A program made the position numbers and the translations under genes. A stretch of 64,000 nt of DNA from assembly GCA_024276465.1 (NCBI GenBank), contig JAJRXD010000103.1:1-64000 (forward strand), given 5' to 3'. This document shows positions 16,577 to 25,393 of the stretch, piece by piece. The notes under the pieces were generated by a model, which saw nothing but the letters and a program-made list of their open reading frames with translations, had not been told where the DNA came from and did no database searches. This DNA is from Deltaproteobacteria bacterium (GTDB lineage: Bacteria; Desulfobacterota; WTBG01; CAIYCZ01; CAIRTM01). Every line of letters begins with the position of its first letter. Position 1 is the first letter of the stretch.

Positions 16577-18433
16577 ATGTTTAACAAAAGCAACAAAATT
16601 ATTTTTATGAGAAAAAAGGTGGATTTGAAAAATTTAAAAGATAAAGCATTACCGGAAAAACTGTTGACAATGCAGCCGGAAGCAGCAGAAAAAGCCTTTA
16701 ATGAATTGCCGCTTGAAACAAAGGTTGAAATTGTATTATCTGTTCCATGGAAAAAAAGAATTGAAATCATAATGCTTGCTGAAAATTCGAGGGAACTGGT
16801 CCAGGCTTTGCCGGAAGAAGAGGTTTACTGGACAGTGAAGGAGAGGGGAGCTGCTGACTGCCTTGCAATTATTTCAAGGACGAATCATGAACAGTTTCAA
16901 TATATGATTGATCTTGACTGCTGGAACAAAGACTGTCTTGACATAAAAAATCTGACTACATGGTATGGATTACTGAGCAGGTGCAATGAGTCAAAAGTAT
17001 TAGAATGGCTGTCAAAAGCTGATGATGAATTCTTGGTAAGTTCCTTTAAGAAATATATGAAAGTATTTAAAATTGAATCAGAATCTGATATTTCAGAAGA
17101 ATATGACAACATGCCTTCTGCTACACTTGACGGAGTTAATTTTTTTAAATTCAGTGATGATGAAGCCGGGCTTTTCATGATGCCCATTCTGAATGTATTA
17201 TATGAACACAACAATGCAAGGTTTTACTCGCTTATTGAAGGAGTTATCTGGGATTTTGAAATTGAAGCTGAAGATACTGCATTCAGGTGGAGGCAGAGCA
17301 GAATGTCTGAAAAGGGGTTTGCGGATCTTGACGAGGCAATGGATGTGTATCAACTTATCTCTGACAAAGAGATTGATTCAGTAAAACAATGCACTGACAC
17401 CTGCAGAAATTCATCTGTTAAAGCATCAGGCAGCAGCATTGCAATTAATCTCAGCTATACTTTTTCTCAAAACAAAAGGCCCCTTTTTCTGTTTAATGTT
17501 GTTAAAAACAGTGACAGGGAGCTGTTGTCATCTGACCTTCAGAAAAAAATTGTCAGTATTGCCAATAAAATAATAATGGCGGATTGTCTTGAGATCAGAG
17601 AAATTGCAGATATGAAAAGGGCTTTGAGGAAAGCAGAAGGATATATTAATATCGGCCTTGAATATTTAAGCGAAGGAAACACTGGCAGTGCAGAAGTATA
17701 TCTGCAGGAGATACATCCTGCGATATTGTTTAGAATCGGGTACAGCACTGTGTTTAAGCTTAAAACAAAGGCGGAAAAGCTTTTTTCTTCATTTTGGACT
17801 GCATATAAGGAGATGTTTCCGGCATTTTTTGCAACCCCGTGGGCTGATGCTTTTGCCGGGCTGAAAAAAATCCGCCCGCTTTTTTTTACAGGTGTTACGG
17901 ACCTGGCTGCAGCACACTACAGGGATTTTGAGACCATTGATGAAGTGAATGAAACAGAGCATATACTGGATATTGTGGAGGTTGCCCACAAACTTATTTT
18001 TGAGTTTTTTAAAATTAAACCTGAGGACTTATTTGAAGATTTTATTTTAAAAACCACACTGAATGATTGTTCCGAGCTGAAATCATCTTCTGTTTTTCTG
18101 ACTGTCTTGGCAAATTATATTCTTCATGGACGGACTGAATTAGAGCCTGTAACTATTGAAGATTTGAAGTGTTTTATGGACAGGGTGTTTGTTCCGAAAA
18201 ACAGCTCTGGCAGGCGTACTGTAAAAAAAGAGATCCATGATAATTGTATTTTGTGGATTTTTTCCAACAATTTAATTGAAGAAAGTAAAAAATCCGCCCT
18301 CAGGTCTTTTGTCAGGGCATGCCTTGATCTGTTTGAGGAAGAATTTTCATCTCTTGCTGAAAAGAAAAAGATTGATACCAGGTATATTAGTGGGTTAATA
18401 TTAAAGAAAGAGATGCAGGTTCCGAAGATATAA
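16577..18433 (+). CDS. DUF6178 family protein
   Basis: A 618-residue, mostly helical, soluble-looking protein with no signal peptide. The opening (KNLKDKALPEKLLTMQPEAA, then ETKVEIVLSVPWKKRIEIIM) and the conserved EDTAFRWRQSRMSEKGF resemble the DUF6178 family that I know from deltaproteobacteria; this is recognition by memory, without a search. No catalytic motif is evident and the function is unknown. The start is uncertain: neither the ATG at 16577 nor the one at 16607 has a clear ribosome binding site. It is followed 130 bases later by a short gene on the same strand. Confidence 0.65.
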   Translation: MFNKSNKIIFMRKKVDLKNLKDKALPEKLLTMQPEAAEKAFNELPLETKVEIVLSVPWKKRIEIIMLAENSRELVQALPEEEVYWTVKERGAADCLAIISRTNHEQFQYMIDLDCWNKDCLDIKNLTTWYGLLSRCNESKVLEWLSKADDEFLVSSFKKYMKVFKIESESDISEEYDNMPSATLDGVNFFKFSDDEAGLFMMPILNVLYEHNNARFYSLIEGVIWDFEIEAEDTAFRWRQSRMSEKGFADLDEAMDVYQLISDKEIDSVKQCTDTCRNSSVKASGSSIAINLSYTFSQNKRPLFLFNVVKNSDRELLSSDLQKKIVSIANKIIMADCLEIREIADMKRALRKAEGYINIGLEYLSEGNTGSAEVYLQEIHPAILFRIGYSTVFKLKTKAEKLFSSFWTAYKEMFPAFFATPWADAFAGLKKIRPLFFTGVTDLAAAHYRDFETIDEVNETEHILDIVEVAHKLIFEFFKIKPEDLFEDFILKTTLNDCSELKSSSVFLTVLANYILHGRTELEPVTIEDLKCFMDRVFVPKNSSGRRTVKKEIHDNCILWIFSNNLIEESKKSALRSFVRACLDLFEEEFSSLAEKKKIDTRYISGLILKKEMQVPKI

Positions 18434-18563
18434 CAGCTTTTGCGTTTTAATTGACCGGGGAAAAATCCGGTATTGATAAACCTTTTATATAAAGTGAAAG
18501 CATTACCACCTGACGCATGAAAAACCAATAATTAAATATATTTTATGAGAAAGGAGAACAGTT

Positions 18564-18791
18564 ATGCCACACAAAGCTATTCCGCAAATTGCTGCAACAC
18601 TGCAGGTTGCATTCTATGTGTCCCATTTAGTTCCGGAATATAAGGATTTGAGCATGGATGAACGCAGGGAGAAAATTGCAGAAGATTATTTGACATCCCT
18701 TAAAACAGCAGACCTGATATTTGAAAAAGCAAAACATGAAAAGCTGCCACCAGAGCAGGAACGCATAATGAGCAAGTACATGTCACTATAA
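18564..18791 (+). CDS. Small protein of unknown function, 75 residues
   Basis: A short, charged, helical protein (MPHKAIPQIAATLQVAFYVS at its start, then EYKDLSMDERREKIAEDYL). It has no membrane segment or Cys. A strong ribosome binding site (AAAGGAG, nine bases before the ATG) and a perfect terminator just after the stop show that this is a real, separately ended gene despite its length. I do not recognise the family. Confidence 0.7.
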   Translation: MPHKAIPQIAATLQVAFYVSHLVPEYKDLSMDERREKIAEDYLTSLKTADLIFEKAKHEKLPPEQERIMSKYMSL

Positions 18792-18821
18792 GTTCCCGGC
18801 AGTACACTTTCGATTTTTTCT

Positions 18822-18858
18822 AATGAGGACAGTTTTCAGCCTGTCCTCATTTTGATTT
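18822..18858 (+). terminator. Rho-independent terminator
   Basis: ATGAGGACAG (18823-18832) pairs perfectly with CTGTCCTCAT (18841-18850), loop TTTTCAGC, followed by TTTGATTT. It ends the 75-residue gene and lies only five bases before the next start codon, so the M48 peptidase gene has little room for its own leader. Confidence 0.85.
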
Positions 18859-18862
18859 AAGC

Positions 18863-20743
18863 ATGTACACAAACATATTTTATTTTATAATTGTTTTCTC
18901 AATATTTTCTTTTTATGAACCCCGTGTAAGCCCATCATTATCCGGAGATGAAGTTCTGTCTTATGTAATGTTATCATATCTCCTGTTTTATCTTTTGAAT
19001 AAGATAATGTTCGCAAGGCTTGGGAAAAAACACTTTGCCGGACCGGAAATATCAGCTTCTTTTGCTACTCAACATGCAAGAGTGATTAACAACAGCAGTT
19101 TAATTGCAATTGGAATTTATTCAATTTTCATATATTTTTTTGATTTAAAGTACTATCTGCTGCGCATCCCTCTGTATAAAAGCAGCGAGTTTGCTTTAAA
19201 CTTTTCCGGACTGGTTATATACTTTGCCTTCCTTGTTATTGTCTGGGCCTGTGCTTTTAAATCATACAGGCTGATTTATGACGCTTCAATATCCCTGAGA
19301 ACCTATATCTTTTCTCACCTGAGATTAAATATTTCCTTAATTGTACCATGGCTCATTTTTTCAATTGCATTTGATGTGATTAAATTTCTGCCTGAAAGCC
19401 TTCTTAATTATCTGAGTGGAAATTCATTGCCGGGCTATCTTCTTTTCATGATGTTTTTCATTATCCTGGCATGCTTTTTCCCGTGGGTGCTGGTAAGAAT
19501 CTGGAAATGCAGGCCCCTGCCACAGGGGTTTTTAAGAAAAAGGCTTGATGAGTTCTGCAAAAGTACTGATTTCAAGTGTTCAGATATTCTTTTGTGGAAC
19601 CTCTTTGACGGCAAGCTTGTGACTGCCGGAGTTTTAGGCTTTATAAAAAAGTTCAGATATCTTTTGATAAGCCCATCTCTTTTGAAGATACTTGATGAAG
19701 ATGAGCTTGAGTCGGTTGTAGCACATGAGGTTGGTCACGTAAAAAACCATCATTTAATTTTCTACATTTTTTTTGTTGTCGGATACGCGGTTTTTGCCTA
19801 TGCTTTTTTTAATATTTTCTTTTACGGCATCCTGTCTCTTGACATGTTCTTCAACCTGTTTATAGACGAAGCTGGTTCCATGAGGAATGGTTTTTATATT
19901 CTTCCGGTTTGTATCCTGGTTACTTTTCTTCTTGTATACTTTCGTTTTTTATTTGGCATGTTTTCACGGAATTTTGAAAGACAGGCTGACCTGTACGCAA
20001 TAAAAATTTCAGGAAAAGGTTCAGGGTTAATAAATTCTCTTGAGAAGATTGCTTCTGTTGGCGCTCACAGAAGGAACGCACCAAACTGGCACCATTTCAG
20101 TATTCAGGAGAGAATTGATTTTTTAACAGAATGTGATGCGAATCATGAACTTATAAAAAAGCATGACATAAAAGTCACCAGAATGGTATCCCTGTATTTT
20201 GCAGCACTTGTTTTAATGGCACTCTTTTTTTATGGTCCTGTTGGATCAGTGGTAAGCCAGCCTGAACAGCATTTGCTTTACAGGATAGTTCTGAAAAAGC
20301 TGCAGGCAGACCCTGTAAATCCTGCACTTCATTTTATTCTGGGCAATATTTACTTTGAAAAAAAAGATTTTTTTAATGCTGAAAAAGAGTATTTAATTAC
20401 AATTGATCTGAAACCACTTGCTCCTGAAGCCATGAACAACCTGGCCTGGCTTTATGCCACAGCTGATGATGAAAGTTTCAGGAACCCTGAAAAGGCGCTG
20501 GAGTATTCACTGCCTGCAGCCATGCTTTTGCCGGAACCTCATATACTGGATACTCTTGCAGAAAGTTATTTTATTAACGGATATTTTAATGAAGCAGTGG
20601 AAACAGTTAAATTTGCTATTTCCAAAAGCCCTGAAAATATTACATATTATAAAAAGCAGTTGCGCAGGTTTGAAGACTATTTGAGCAAAGAAAAGGATCT
20701 GGATGCTGAAATCAGGTTCAACGGAAACCAGCTTTCCATATAA
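18863..20743 (+). CDS. Membrane M48 metallopeptidase with C-terminal TPRs
   Basis: A 626-residue integral membrane protein. Residues 1-220 contain several hydrophobic helices like CAAX/Ste24-type M48 peptidases. The zinc site is HEVGH at 288-292 with the third ligand Glu372 in FERQADLYA. Further membrane helices at about 302-322 and 345-368 flank the active site. After a helix near 440, residues 470-610 form tetratricopeptide repeats (NPALHFILGNIYFEKKDFFN, EAMNNLAWLYA, TLAESYFINGYFNEAVETV), an added module not found in plain HtpX or Ste24. It probably cleaves membrane or envelope proteins, with the TPRs binding a partner. The start has no evident ribosome binding site and follows a terminator closely, so the true start may differ. 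Confidence 0.85.
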   Translation: MYTNIFYFIIVFSIFSFYEPRVSPSLSGDEVLSYVMLSYLLFYLLNKIMFARLGKKHFAGPEISASFATQHARVINNSSLIAIGIYSIFIYFFDLKYYLLRIPLYKSSEFALNFSGLVIYFAFLVIVWACAFKSYRLIYDASISLRTYIFSHLRLNISLIVPWLIFSIAFDVIKFLPESLLNYLSGNSLPGYLLFMMFFIILACFFPWVLVRIWKCRPLPQGFLRKRLDEFCKSTDFKCSDILLWNLFDGKLVTAGVLGFIKKFRYLLISPSLLKILDEDELESVVAHEVGHVKNHHLIFYIFFVVGYAVFAYAFFNIFFYGILSLDMFFNLFIDEAGSMRNGFYILPVCILVTFLLVYFRFLFGMFSRNFERQADLYAIKISGKGSGLINSLEKIASVGAHRRNAPNWHHFSIQERIDFLTECDANHELIKKHDIKVTRMVSLYFAALVLMALFFYGPVGSVVSQPEQHLLYRIVLKKLQADPVNPALHFILGNIYFEKKDFFNAEKEYLITIDLKPLAPEAMNNLAWLYATADDESFRNPEKALEYSLPAAMLLPEPHILDTLAESYFINGYFNEAVETVKFAISKSPENITYYKKQLRRFEDYLSKEKDLDAEIRFNGNQLSI

Positions 20744-20775
20744 CAAACCGGGAATTAATCGGGAGTAGATTTATT

Positions 20776-21105
20776 ATGCCTATTTTTGAATACCAGTGTA
20801 AGAGATGTGATGCTGTTTTTGACTGCATATTGATGAAACCTGATGAAAAAAAAGATTTGAAGTGCAGCAAATGCGGCAGTACTGATCTGAAAAAGCTTGT
20901 ATCCCGCGTCAGGTACATGGCAGGGCCAGGGGCTGATGACCTTGCATCAAATGTTGAGGAAAAGATGCTCAGATCCATTGGTGGCAATGTAACCGGGAAA
21001 ACACGTCAGGAATTAAAGGAGCTTGCAAAAAAGGCCGGCGAAAGAGGTAAAAAAAGGTTTGAAAGCATGATGGACACGGGCAAATCAGACAGCATAGAAT
21101 ATTAA
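20776..21105 (+). CDS. FmdB-family zinc ribbon protein
   Basis: A 109-residue protein with the putative-regulatory FmdB zinc ribbon in residues 1-45: MPIFEYQCKRC, then LKCSKCGS, giving two CxxC knuckles, followed by KKLVSRV. Residues 60-109 are charged and helical. FmdB-type proteins are common small proteins without a proven general role. It starts 32 bases after the M48 gene and may be co-transcribed with it. Confidence 0.85.
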   Translation: MPIFEYQCKRCDAVFDCILMKPDEKKDLKCSKCGSTDLKKLVSRVRYMAGPGADDLASNVEEKMLRSIGGNVTGKTRQELKELAKKAGERGKKRFESMMDTGKSDSIEY

Positions 21106-21207
21106 CAACCGCACAGCCTGCCTGGCAAACAGGTGCTTTCAGGGTGATGCATGGCATCATTAGTACTGCGGGCTGCATATATCAGGAATCAGCCAATACA
21201 GAGTTCC

Positions 21208-23394
21208 TTATCCTATCCCCGCAAGCTCAAATCTTCCTTTCCTTTTTTCCAAAAGGATTTTTCTGAGTGACTGATTTTCCGGCAGCCTGATTTCAGGATC
21301 ATTTTCAAAAATGCTGAAAGCAGCCTTTCGTGCTTCAAGAAGGATATTAATGTCACGGCCTATGCGGGCAACGCGAAAATCAGGCATTCCGGACTGTCTG
21401 GTTCCAAGGAACTCTCCGGGTCCCCGAATATTAAAGTCCTCCTCAGCGATTCTGAAACCGTCACTGGTTTTTTCCATTACTGCAAGGCGCTTCTCTGCAT
21501 CACCGGATTTTTTATACTGAGCAAGAAGTATGCAGATGGAATCTGAATCACCTCTTCCAACACGTCCACGAAGCTGATGAAGCTGGGAAAGGCCGAACCT
21601 CTCAGCGTGTTCAATGATAATAAGTGAAGCATTGGGAATATCAATTCCAACTTCAACAACAGTTGTTGCCACTAAGATATTGATATTACCGGACTGAAAT
21701 TCCTTCATCACACTGTTTTTTTCTTTTGCAGGCATCCTGCCGTGGACAAGGCCGACTTTATATTCATTGAAAATATCCTGTTGAAGGTGTGTCGCCATCC
21801 TGGTTGCATCCATGAGGTCAGATTTCTCCGATGCTTCAACAAGCGGATATACGATAAAAACCTGATTGTCTTTTTCAAGCTCTTTGTGTGCCATACTGTA
21901 AACAGCTTGTCTTCTGTTTTCATGAAATACTTTTGTCTGAACAGGGGTTCTGCCAGGGGGCAGCTCATTAATGATGGAAACATCAAGGTCGCCATAGACG
22001 GTGAGGCCTAAAGTTCTGGGAATGGGGGTTGCTGTCATGACAAGAATATCAGGATTCGTACCCTTTTTTTTCAGCTCAGCTCTCTGCATAACGCCGAACT
22101 TATGCTGTTCATCAACTATTGTAATTCCAAGTTTGTGAAACCTGACAGATTCCTGAATCAGGGAGTGAGTGCCGATTATAAGATTGGCCATGCCAAGGCG
22201 TATGGAATCTAAAGCCCCCTGCTTTTCTGATTTTGTGTGGCTGCCTGTAATCAGTATCGTGGTTATCCCGATTCCCCCCAGAAGAGCCTTGACAGTCCTG
22301 TAGTGCTGTTCAGCAAGGATTTCTGTGGGAGCCATGAAAGCGCTCTGAAAACCATTCCATATGCTGATAAGACATGCTGCCAGCGCAACAACTGTTTTGC
22401 CGCTGCCAACATCCCCCTGCAGCAGGCGATTCATGGGACAGCTCTTTTTCATGTCTGAAATAATATCTTCAAGTGCATTTTTTTGCGCGCCTGTCAGAGA
22501 AAAGGGAAGGCTTGAAACAAAGCCGGAAAGTTTGCTGGTGGGGATTTTGAATTGAATCCCGGTTTCAAGTGATACACTGCGCTTTTTCAGAGCAAGCACA
22601 GACTGAAGCAGAAAAAACTCATCAAAAACAATTCTGTAGTGGTAAGGTGAGCTGAAGCTCCGGAGATCCTCGATCCTGTCATCGCTGGATGGAAAATGGA
22701 CTTTTTTCAGAGCTTTCTGAATGGGAATGAGGTTCAGCATGGTTTTTACTTTTTCAGGAACAAGATCAGGGACAATACATGCGCAGGTTTCAACAACATG
22801 GCGGATTATTTTTTGAAGCGTTTTCTGGTGTACTCCTTCTGTTAAAGGATAAACAGGTACTATTTTTAAATTTTTATCAATGTTATCAGACTCAGATACA
22901 ACATCAATGTCCGGATGATGCATCTCCTTCTGGAAGCGAAACTCTGAGACAAAACCCGACACAATGACTTTTTGATTAACGCAGTGTTTTTTTCTTAAAA
23001 TATTAAGATACGCTGATGAAATATTGAACCATTTTGCCTTCAGCGTCCCGGTTCCGTCATTTATCAACAGCTCAAATATTTTTTTGCTACCCAAAAAAGA
23101 GGTTCTGCCGGGGCTCAAAACCTTTCCTGTTATTACTGCAAACATGCCGGGTTTTAACATGGAAATGTTCTGTATTTTCCGCATGTCGATATAATCTCTT
23201 GGCAGATAGTAAAGCATGTCTTCAACAGTTTTTATGTTTTTACGCGATAAAGCTTCAGTAAGTTTTGTGCCAACACCTTTTATATTGTTAATGGGTGTTT
23301 TAAGTGCACTAATGGACTGTTCAATTGACAGGGCAGGGGTTAAAGCAGGTTTGAGCGGTTTGTCAGCAAATGTTTTGATTTTATGAATTTTCAC
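21208..23394 (-). CDS. recG: ATP-dependent DNA helicase RecG
   Basis: A 728-residue helicase that rewinds forks and branch-migrates Holliday junctions. The N-terminal wedge/OB domain (residues 35-230) includes GVGTKLTEAL and MLYYLPRDYIDM. The motor shows Walker A GDVGSGKT, DEQHKFGVMQR, TATPIPRTL, VHGRMPAKEK, TTVVEVGID and QLRGRVGR. The C-terminal GPGEFLGTRQSG is characteristic of RecG. It is slightly longer than the usual 690 residues at the N-terminus. Its start overlaps the upstream nitroreductase stop by 14 bases, so the two are probably translated together. Confidence 0.96.
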   Translation of the reverse strand: MKIHKIKTFADKPLKPALTPALSIEQSISALKTPINNIKGVGTKLTEALSRKNIKTVEDMLYYLPRDYIDMRKIQNISMLKPGMFAVITGKVLSPGRTSFLGSKKIFELLINDGTGTLKAKWFNISSAYLNILRKKHCVNQKVIVSGFVSEFRFQKEMHHPDIDVVSESDNIDKNLKIVPVYPLTEGVHQKTLQKIIRHVVETCACIVPDLVPEKVKTMLNLIPIQKALKKVHFPSSDDRIEDLRSFSSPYHYRIVFDEFFLLQSVLALKKRSVSLETGIQFKIPTSKLSGFVSSLPFSLTGAQKNALEDIISDMKKSCPMNRLLQGDVGSGKTVVALAACLISIWNGFQSAFMAPTEILAEQHYRTVKALLGGIGITTILITGSHTKSEKQGALDSIRLGMANLIIGTHSLIQESVRFHKLGITIVDEQHKFGVMQRAELKKKGTNPDILVMTATPIPRTLGLTVYGDLDVSIINELPPGRTPVQTKVFHENRRQAVYSMAHKELEKDNQVFIVYPLVEASEKSDLMDATRMATHLQQDIFNEYKVGLVHGRMPAKEKNSVMKEFQSGNINILVATTVVEVGIDIPNASLIIIEHAERFGLSQLHQLRGRVGRGDSDSICILLAQYKKSGDAEKRLAVMEKTSDGFRIAEEDFNIRGPGEFLGTRQSGMPDFRVARIGRDINILLEARKAAFSIFENDPEIRLPENQSLRKILLEKRKGRFELAGIG

Positions 23395-23959
23395 TGATTA
23401 TAATTTCATCCAATGATCTTTTTGGCACATGGTGCGCTCCGTCATTACTTCTCCAGTACCTGATGTTTCCATCTTCAGGAAGCGGTTCTATGATAACAGT
23501 TTCCATGGGTTTACCCAGGGCTATGACAAGCAATATTCTATATTGAAAAGAAATGTCCAATGCTTTTCTGAGGCGCTGTCTGTTTACTGCGCCAATAATA
23601 CAACCACCAAGGCCAATTTCTGCTGCACCAAGAAGAATTGACTGGGCTGCAATTCCATGGTCGCACCCGAAATCTTCTGTTATTTCTGTGTCACCAAGCA
23701 CAATAATATATGCGGCCGGGCGCTCTCCCTTTTCAGGCCCATGCCAGTTTTTCAGGTATCCAGCCCAGGAAAGATGAGGAAATATCAGAGGATTTTTTTC
23801 TTTTGTACAGGAGATGATAAATTTAAGGGGCTGCAGGTTTGCTGCAGTTGGAGAGTATCTTGTAAGATTAACTAAATTCTTAAGAATATCATAGCTGATA
23901 TCTGTATTTGCATCATATTTTCGATAGCTTCTTGATTTAAGAAGAAGATTTTTTATCAT
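23381..23959 (-). CDS. Nitroreductase family protein
   Basis: A 192-residue FMN-dependent oxidoreductase of the nitroreductase fold. Typical are the opening SRSYRKYD (FMN phosphate contact), NLTRYSPTAANLQPLKF, the central AAQSILLGAAEIGLGGCIIG and the C-terminal LGKP. Members reduce diverse quinones or nitro compounds with NAD(P)H; the natural substrate cannot be told. It sits 13 bases after the upstream lipoprotein gene (stop to start) on the minus strand and overlaps recG. Confidence 0.88.
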   Translation of the reverse strand: MIKNLLLKSRSYRKYDANTDISYDILKNLVNLTRYSPTAANLQPLKFIISCTKEKNPLIFPHLSWAGYLKNWHGPEKGERPAAYIIVLGDTEITEDFGCDHGIAAQSILLGAAEIGLGGCIIGAVNRQRLRKALDISFQYRILLVIALGKPMETVIIEPLPEDGNIRYWRSNDGAHHVPKRSLDEIIISENS

Positions 23960-23972
23960 GATTCAAAGGAGA

Positions 23973-24581
23973 TTAATTTTTATTGGTAAGACCCTGGCGG
24001 ATAAAAACAGCACGCTGAATCTGCTGAAAAAGGTATTGATATGTTGCAGGATTTTCTACAACAACAGATTGTTCCCTGGCTCCTATTGTTCTGGTTTTTG
24101 ATTCGTAGCTGTATGTATTGGAAGGCAGCGAGCCATATTTTGTTATTGTAATCCGCTCCCTTATTGTATTGCTTCCCCATGGTTCTATGTGAGCTGTAAT
24201 CTGCTCCCAGCGGGTCCACTGAACAAGTTCAGCACCCTTTTTTTTTGCCTGCTTGATTATTTTATTGATGTATTTCGGGTCGCGCTCTGCATACCAGTCC
24301 TCGGCAGGTCCGATAGAGCTCTGACGTTTAAGTGAGTTAGCCTGTATGATTCCGCTTGACTTGTCAACAACATTAATCTGCCAGCCTTCATCCTGCAGAA
24401 CAGAAAGGGTGGCTGCAAAGCCTGTGTCAAAGCTGCCCTCCAGTTCCTTGGTCTGCATGGCAGCACGCTGCTGGATTGAAAGGGGTTGATATGCGCCAAC
24501 ACCAGCACCTGATTTTATGCAACCTGAATTCAGCAAAGCACCAGGCAGAAGAAAAATCAGCAGGTAATAAATTTTTTTCAT
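23973..24581 (-). CDS. Lipoprotein of unknown function
   Basis: A 202-residue protein with a lipoprotein signal (MKKIYYLLIFLLPGALLNSG and then Cys21). The mature part has a domain similar in layout to small envelope proteins that read LSVLQDEGWQINVVDKSSG and WTRWEQITAHIEPWG, with alternating strands. I do not assign a family. It lies 20 bases after the preceding lipoprotein gene, and the pair probably acts together in the envelope. Confidence 0.75.
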   Translation of the reverse strand: MKKIYYLLIFLLPGALLNSGCIKSGAGVGAYQPLSIQQRAAMQTKELEGSFDTGFAATLSVLQDEGWQINVVDKSSGIIQANSLKRQSSIGPAEDWYAERDPKYINKIIKQAKKKGAELVQWTRWEQITAHIEPWGSNTIRERITITKYGSLPSNTYSYESKTRTIGAREQSVVVENPATYQYLFQQIQRAVFIRQGLTNKN

Positions 24582-24601
24582 TTGTGTCGTTTAAAAAAAT
24601 G

Positions 24602-25087
24602 TTAAAATTGCGTTGCCCTCATTCGGTAGTCTTTGACGATATCTTTTTCATCAAAGCTTATCATGAGTGTAAAAGTTGCGCTGCTGACCTGGCTGGCAGA
24701 ACTGCTTTTGCCTGTCCTGCCCCCGATTATTGCTCCTCCGCCTACAACAGCATCACCTCTAAGTCCGCCTGCCATTGCAGCACCAGTGCCACCAGCATTC
24801 CAGGCTGCAATTTCAGCAGATGAGGCCATGCTTTGACGGTCATAAGTCCAGACTTCATGCCCGTCTCTGTCTCTTGTTATAATGTTAGGTGCACCGAATA
24901 CTGAAATAATTTCAGCTTGTGATGCCTGACCCACTTTTACATACTTTTTGACCATTCCAGCTGTCAGGTTGCTTTTCTGCCTGTTGCTGTAAGGCAGGTC
25001 CGGGGCTTTAGCCCGAACACACCCGCATATGGTAAAAACAGATGAAGTAAACAACAAAATAAAGATGGAAACATATTTCCTGTTCAC
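24602..25087 (-). CDS. Lipoprotein with BamE/SmpA-like core
   Basis: A 161-residue lipoprotein (signal through residue 21, then GC at the lipobox). The stretch VKVGQASQAEIISVFGAP followed by DRDGHEVWTYDRQ has the layout of the BamE/SmpA fold (helix, GxP turn, W-Y strand). It is interrupted by a Gly/Ala-rich insert (residues 90-130) of glycine-zipper type. BamE proteins support outer-membrane protein assembly, but this fold is also used in unrelated lipoproteins, so the role is unsure. It is the first gene of a minus-strand group reaching recG. Confidence 0.7.
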   Translation of the reverse strand: MNRKYVSIFILLFTSSVFTICGCVRAKAPDLPYSNRQKSNLTAGMVKKYVKVGQASQAEIISVFGAPNIITRDRDGHEVWTYDRQSMASSAEIAAWNAGGTGAAMAGGLRGDAVVGGGAIIGGRTGKSSSASQVSSATFTLMISFDEKDIVKDYRMRATQF

Positions 25088-25393
25088 AATTTCCTCCTGA
25101 GTTAAATGGTATGTTTATAAAAACAAGGAAAAAGTATAAGTTAAAGCAAACTGCGTGTCAAATGGATTTTATTAATCAATATAACAGTTTAACATATTCA
25201 TCATCCACGCAGAACAGAGAGTATTTATACTGTGAGCTTTGTGGTTCATGCCCCTCCTTTTTTTATTAAATTTTTGACAGTACCTGTTTCAATATTAATT
25301 TATAAAAATATAATTTGACAAAAAATGTTATGTTTTATAAATGTTCATGCAGAAGATATTAACATGTAAGTTTTAATTTTCCAGGCACTCTCA
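25088..25393. other. Divergent intergenic region
   Basis: No gene is seen. The 306 AT-rich bases separate the minus-strand lipoproteins from the plus-strand PAS kinase and must hold both promoters. The most plausible plus-strand boxes are given in the next entry. Confidence 0.4.
25315..25341 (+). promoter_or_regulatory. Possible sigma-70 promoter of the PAS hybrid kinase
   Basis: A consensus TTGACA at 25315-25320 is followed after 15 bases by TATAAA at 25336-25341. The spacer is shorter than the ideal 17, so this is tentative. It is 53 bases before the start codon. Confidence 0.35.
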
